Assembly: GCF_003122365.1 (NCBI RefSeq)
Contig: NZ_CP029254.1
Location: forward strand, 1,995,001 to 2,059,000
Length of the DNA: 64,000 bases
Direction: 5' to 3'
From: Streptomyces spongiicola
Lineage (GTDB): Bacteria > Actinomycetota > Actinomycetes > Streptomycetales > Streptomycetaceae
Shown: positions 61,725 through 64,000 of the stretch, piece by piece
Layout: each line of letters begins with the position of its first letter
Position numbering within the stretch: position 1 is the stretch's first letter
Made by a program: the position numbers and the translations under genes
Notes under the pieces: generated by a model
Seen by the model: only the letters and a program-made list of their open reading frames with translations
Database searches by the model: none
Told to the model about the DNA's origin: nothing

Positions 61725-61962
61725 GCCCGTCCTCTTCGCCGACGACGTTGACGTCCGCAGAACATTACGCCTTTCGTACGCCGATCGGTAGCCGAACTAC
61801 CCCACAAATCGGACATACATGACTTTCAACACTTGCAACGGGCGGCAAAGAGCGGGTAGGGCTATATGGACACCACCGACACGGCCGGCTTTGGAGGCGC
61901 CGCACACCGCAGCACCGCGTATGGGCATCGGCAGCCATATGCCGAGAACGATGGAGGAGACC

Positions 61963-62931
61963 ATGTCACCCCGGCTCGACGAAACGCGTACCCCGAACGC
62001 GCCGTCGACATGTCAGCACGATCACCTCGATTCCCGCGAGCAGACCGGGCGCACCGGGCAGACCGGGCGCCGCACGCCCGACGTGTACGACGAGCACCAC
62101 CCGCACGGGCAGTACGGGCAGTACGGGGATGTCGACCTCCCGGCGCTCCCGCCGTTCGACCAGGTCGGCCCCGTGGACGCGCGCGCTCTGTCGAAGACGC
62201 TCTTCGCCCGCCTGGAAGCCCTCGAGGAGGGCACGCACGAGTACTCCTACGTGCGCAACACCCTCGTCGAACTGAACCTCGCACTGGTCAAGTTCGCCGC
62301 CTCCCGGTTCCGCTCCCGCAGCGAGCCGATGGAGGACATCGTCCAGGTGGGCACGATCGGTCTGATCAAGGCCATCGACCGCTTCGAGCTCAGCCGGGGC
62401 GTGGAGTTCCCCACGTTCGCCATGCCGACGATCATCGGCGAGATCAAGCGCTTCTTCCGCGACACCTCCTGGTCCGTACGCGTCCCGCGCCGGTTGCAGG
62501 AGCTGCGGCTGGACCTCGCGAAGGCGGGCGACGAGCTCGCCCAGCAGCTCGACCGCGCACCCACGATCGGCGAACTCGCCGAGCGCCTCGGCATCACCGG
62601 GGACGAGGTCGTCGAGGGCATGGCCGCGAGCAACGCGTACACCGCGAGTTCGCTGGACGCGCAGCCCGACGAGGACGAGTCCGAGGGCACCCTGGCGGAC
62701 CGCATCGGCTACGAGGACCACGGCCTCGAGGGGATCGAGTACATCGAGTCCCTGAAGCCGCTCATCGCCTCGCTGCACGCGCGCGACCGCAGGATCCTCT
62801 CGCTCCGCTTCGTCGCCGGCATGACCCAGTCCGAGATCGGCGACGAACTCGGGATCTCGCAGATGCACGTGTCGCGCCTGCTGACCCGCACGCTGACCAG
62901 GCTCAGAAGGGGCCTCACGGTCGAGGAGTGA
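61963..62931 (+). CDS. sigI: SigB/SigF-family RNA polymerase sigma factor
   Basis: 322 aa. Region 2 is 'VKFAASRFRSRSEPMEDIVQ' to 'TIIGEIKRFFRDTSWSVRVP', region 3 'ELAQQLDRAPTIGELAERLG' and region 4 'ILSLRFVAGMTQSEIGDELG' plus 'ISQMHVSRLLTRTLTRLRRG'. It is the group typical of Streptomyces stress and differentiation sigma factors. ATG 61963 has a strong GGAGGAGA ribosome-binding site; in-frame upstream ATGs have none. Upstream, GGGTAG at 61854-61859 resembles the SigB-type -10 (GGGTAY), so autoregulation is possible. The symbol is by neighbour genes and recall, not proof. Confidence 0.88.
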   Translation: MSPRLDETRTPNAPSTCQHDHLDSREQTGRTGQTGRRTPDVYDEHHPHGQYGQYGDVDLPALPPFDQVGPVDARALSKTLFARLEALEEGTHEYSYVRNTLVELNLALVKFAASRFRSRSEPMEDIVQVGTIGLIKAIDRFELSRGVEFPTFAMPTIIGEIKRFFRDTSWSVRVPRRLQELRLDLAKAGDELAQQLDRAPTIGELAERLGITGDEVVEGMAASNAYTASSLDAQPDEDESEGTLADRIGYEDHGLEGIEYIESLKPLIASLHARDRRILSLRFVAGMTQSEIGDELGISQMHVSRLLTRTLTRLRRGLTVEE

Positions 62932-62955
62932 ACTCCCGCCCGCGGCACACCGCCT

Positions 62956-62988
62956 GAAGGGTCCGTTCCGTCAAGGGATGGACCCTTC
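62956..62988 (+). terminator. Terminator of the sigma factor gene
   Basis: GAAGGGTCC (62956-62964) pairs with GGACCCTTC (62980-62988), 9 bp with a 15-base loop, 25 bases after the stop. Confidence 0.7.
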
Positions 62989-63054
62989 CGCCGTATTGAC
63001 GGTGGGGTCCGGTATGGGCCACATTGAGCCGGGGGTTCAGGGGGTGGTGGGGCC

Positions 63055-64000
63055 GTGGGGGAGGCGCTGGAAGCACGGATGCGCGACCGCGTCGGCAGGG
63101 AGTGCCTCTATCTGCCGTCGTGCCGGCTCGGGCTGTACGTGGCGCTGCGCCACTGGTGCAGACCCGGCGGGCGGGTGCTGATGTCGCCCGTCAACGACGA
63201 CGTGATCTTCTTCGTGGTGCTGGCGGCGGGCCTCCGCCCCGTGCAGGCACCCCTCGACCCGCGTAGCGGCGCGATCGACGAGTCCGCCGTCCCGGAGGCG
63301 ACCTGGCGGACCGTGGACGCGGTCGTCACCACCAATCTGTACGGCAACCCCGATCCCGCACCCGCGCTGCGCGCCCGCTGCGACACGCTGGGCATCCCGC
63401 TGCTCGAGGACGCGGCGCACGCGATCGGGTCGAGCGTCGGCGGACGGCCCGTCGGCTCGTACGGGGAGGCGTCCGTCTTCAGCCTCTCCAAGCACACCGC
63501 CGCCAAGACCGGGGGCTTCCTGGCGGTCGCCGACCCGGCCCTCCTGGGCGCCCTCCGGGAGGCCCGGGACCGCCTCCTCACGCCTTCCCGGCTGTCCGCC
63601 GAACTCGCCTACGTCCTGCGGCCGTACGCGGAGGCCTCGGTGCGCGGACTGCGCCTGGTCCGGGCTGCCCGGGCCGTGACGCGGCTCCTGGGCATGGAGG
63701 AGCGCGAAGGGATACGGATGCCGCTGCGGCCCGGCGACCTGCGGCAGGCGGTCGCCGGGGCCCCCGCGCTCACACCGTTCCACTCCTGGGTCCGGGTCGA
63801 CATGCACGACTACCGGATCCGCCCCGGACGCGCCCGCCTCCGCCGCACCGCGCGGCTGCTCGACCGCCTCGACGACCGTCTCGCGGCCCATCTCGAAGGC
63901 ACCCGGCGGCTGCTGGCGAGCCCCTGGGCGGCGCCCGGCACCGGCCCGGTCCAGCCGCTCTTCCGCGTACCGCTGCTGGTGGCCGACCGGGACGCGGCCG
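63055..64000 (+). CDS. DegT/DnrJ/EryC1/StrS aminotransferase family, partial (runs off the window)
   Basis: The first 315 residues are in the window. PLP-dependent sugar-aminotransferase fold: 'GRVLMSPVNDDVIFFVVLAA', 'VTTNLYGNPDPAPALRARCD', 'IPLLEDAAHAIGSSVGGRPV' (PLP phosphate/Asp), and the PLP Lys K146 in 'SVFSLSKHTAAKTGGFLAVA'. Enzymes of this family transaminate keto-sugars for surface polymers or antibiotics; substrate unknown. The start could be GTG 63055 or the in-frame ATG 63079. No other gene follows in the window, so operon partners are unseen. Confidence 0.83.
   Translation, partial: MGEALEARMRDRVGRECLYLPSCRLGLYVALRHWCRPGGRVLMSPVNDDVIFFVVLAAGLRPVQAPLDPRSGAIDESAVPEATWRTVDAVVTTNLYGNPDPAPALRARCDTLGIPLLEDAAHAIGSSVGGRPVGSYGEASVFSLSKHTAAKTGGFLAVADPALLGALREARDRLLTPSRLSAELAYVLRPYAEASVRGLRLVRAARAVTRLLGMEEREGIRMPLRPGDLRQAVAGAPALTPFHSWVRVDMHDYRIRPGRARLRRTARLLDRLDDRLAAHLEGTRRLLASPWAAPGTGPVQPLFRVPLLVADRDAA

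Overview
The window reads as a stretch of Streptomyces (or very close Streptomycetaceae) core chromosome. G+C and codon use are very high, GTG starts and ATGA/GTGA stop-start overlaps are common, and it carries the sporulation gene whiB, F420 biosynthesis genes, a SigB-like sigma factor with its switch proteins, a WhiJ-like HTH/DUF397/ATPase module and five LytR-CpsA-Psr (LCP) proteins. From memory, the gene order around ahcY, manA, manB, whiB and the F420 genes matches the S. coelicolor chromosome. No prophage, CRISPR array, tRNA or intact insertion sequence was seen.

Layout. 1-470: leader and promoter region of a leftward rRNA operon whose 16S gene would lie just outside the window. 502-2902: divergent SpoIIM-like and RDD membrane proteins. 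3283-12520: a leftward run of housekeeping and sugar-nucleotide genes (unknown protein, ahcY, CDF cation transporter, manA, SIS-domain isomerase, Trm112-like, manB, DUF3499). 12921-19425: metallopeptidase-like protein with a damaged zinc motif, then a coupled pair of a DUF5719 secreted protein and a very large glycosyltransferase. 20215-21664: whiB, then a short cysteine-ending leader ORF in front of a cysteine dioxygenase. 21788-24039: fbiA(cofD)-fbiB for coenzyme F420. 24346-28784: DNA glycosylase, NDP-sugar pyrophosphorylase and a PGRP-type amidase with a PVMPA repeat. 28913-41079: envelope block with TIGR03089 protein, five LCP proteins, a second glycosyltransferase and a thioesterase; a 419-bp nested inverted-repeat element lies at 38337-38755. 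41320-43999: WhiJ-like module and an APH(6)-type kinase. 44611-53595: YHYH lipoprotein, acyl-CoA dehydrogenase, UDP-sugar dehydrogenase, VOC and CGNR proteins, dipeptidase-purE-purK, GtrA. 53745-58151: two-component system and POT peptide transporter. 58269-60481: two surface proteins, one ending in LPKTG. 60692-62931: anti-sigma kinase, STAS antagonist and SigB-family sigma factor. 63055-64000: start of a DegT/DnrJ/EryC1 aminotransferase, cut by the window edge.

How it fits together. ManA, ManB and the pyrophosphorylase make the activated sugar (probably GDP-mannose), the UDP-sugar dehydrogenase makes a uronic acid donor, and the glycosyltransferases, GtrA protein and LCP ligases could build and attach wall or surface glycopolymers. 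The amidase, LPKTG protein and YHYH lipoprotein are further exported envelope proteins. Regulation in the window is developmental (WhiB, WhiJ-like module, sigma switch). Many gaps between genes are filled with short G+C-rich tandem repeats.

The observations most worth follow-up are the symmetric inverted-repeat element at 38337-38755 and the probable cysteine attenuator in front of cysteine dioxygenase at 20976-21105.
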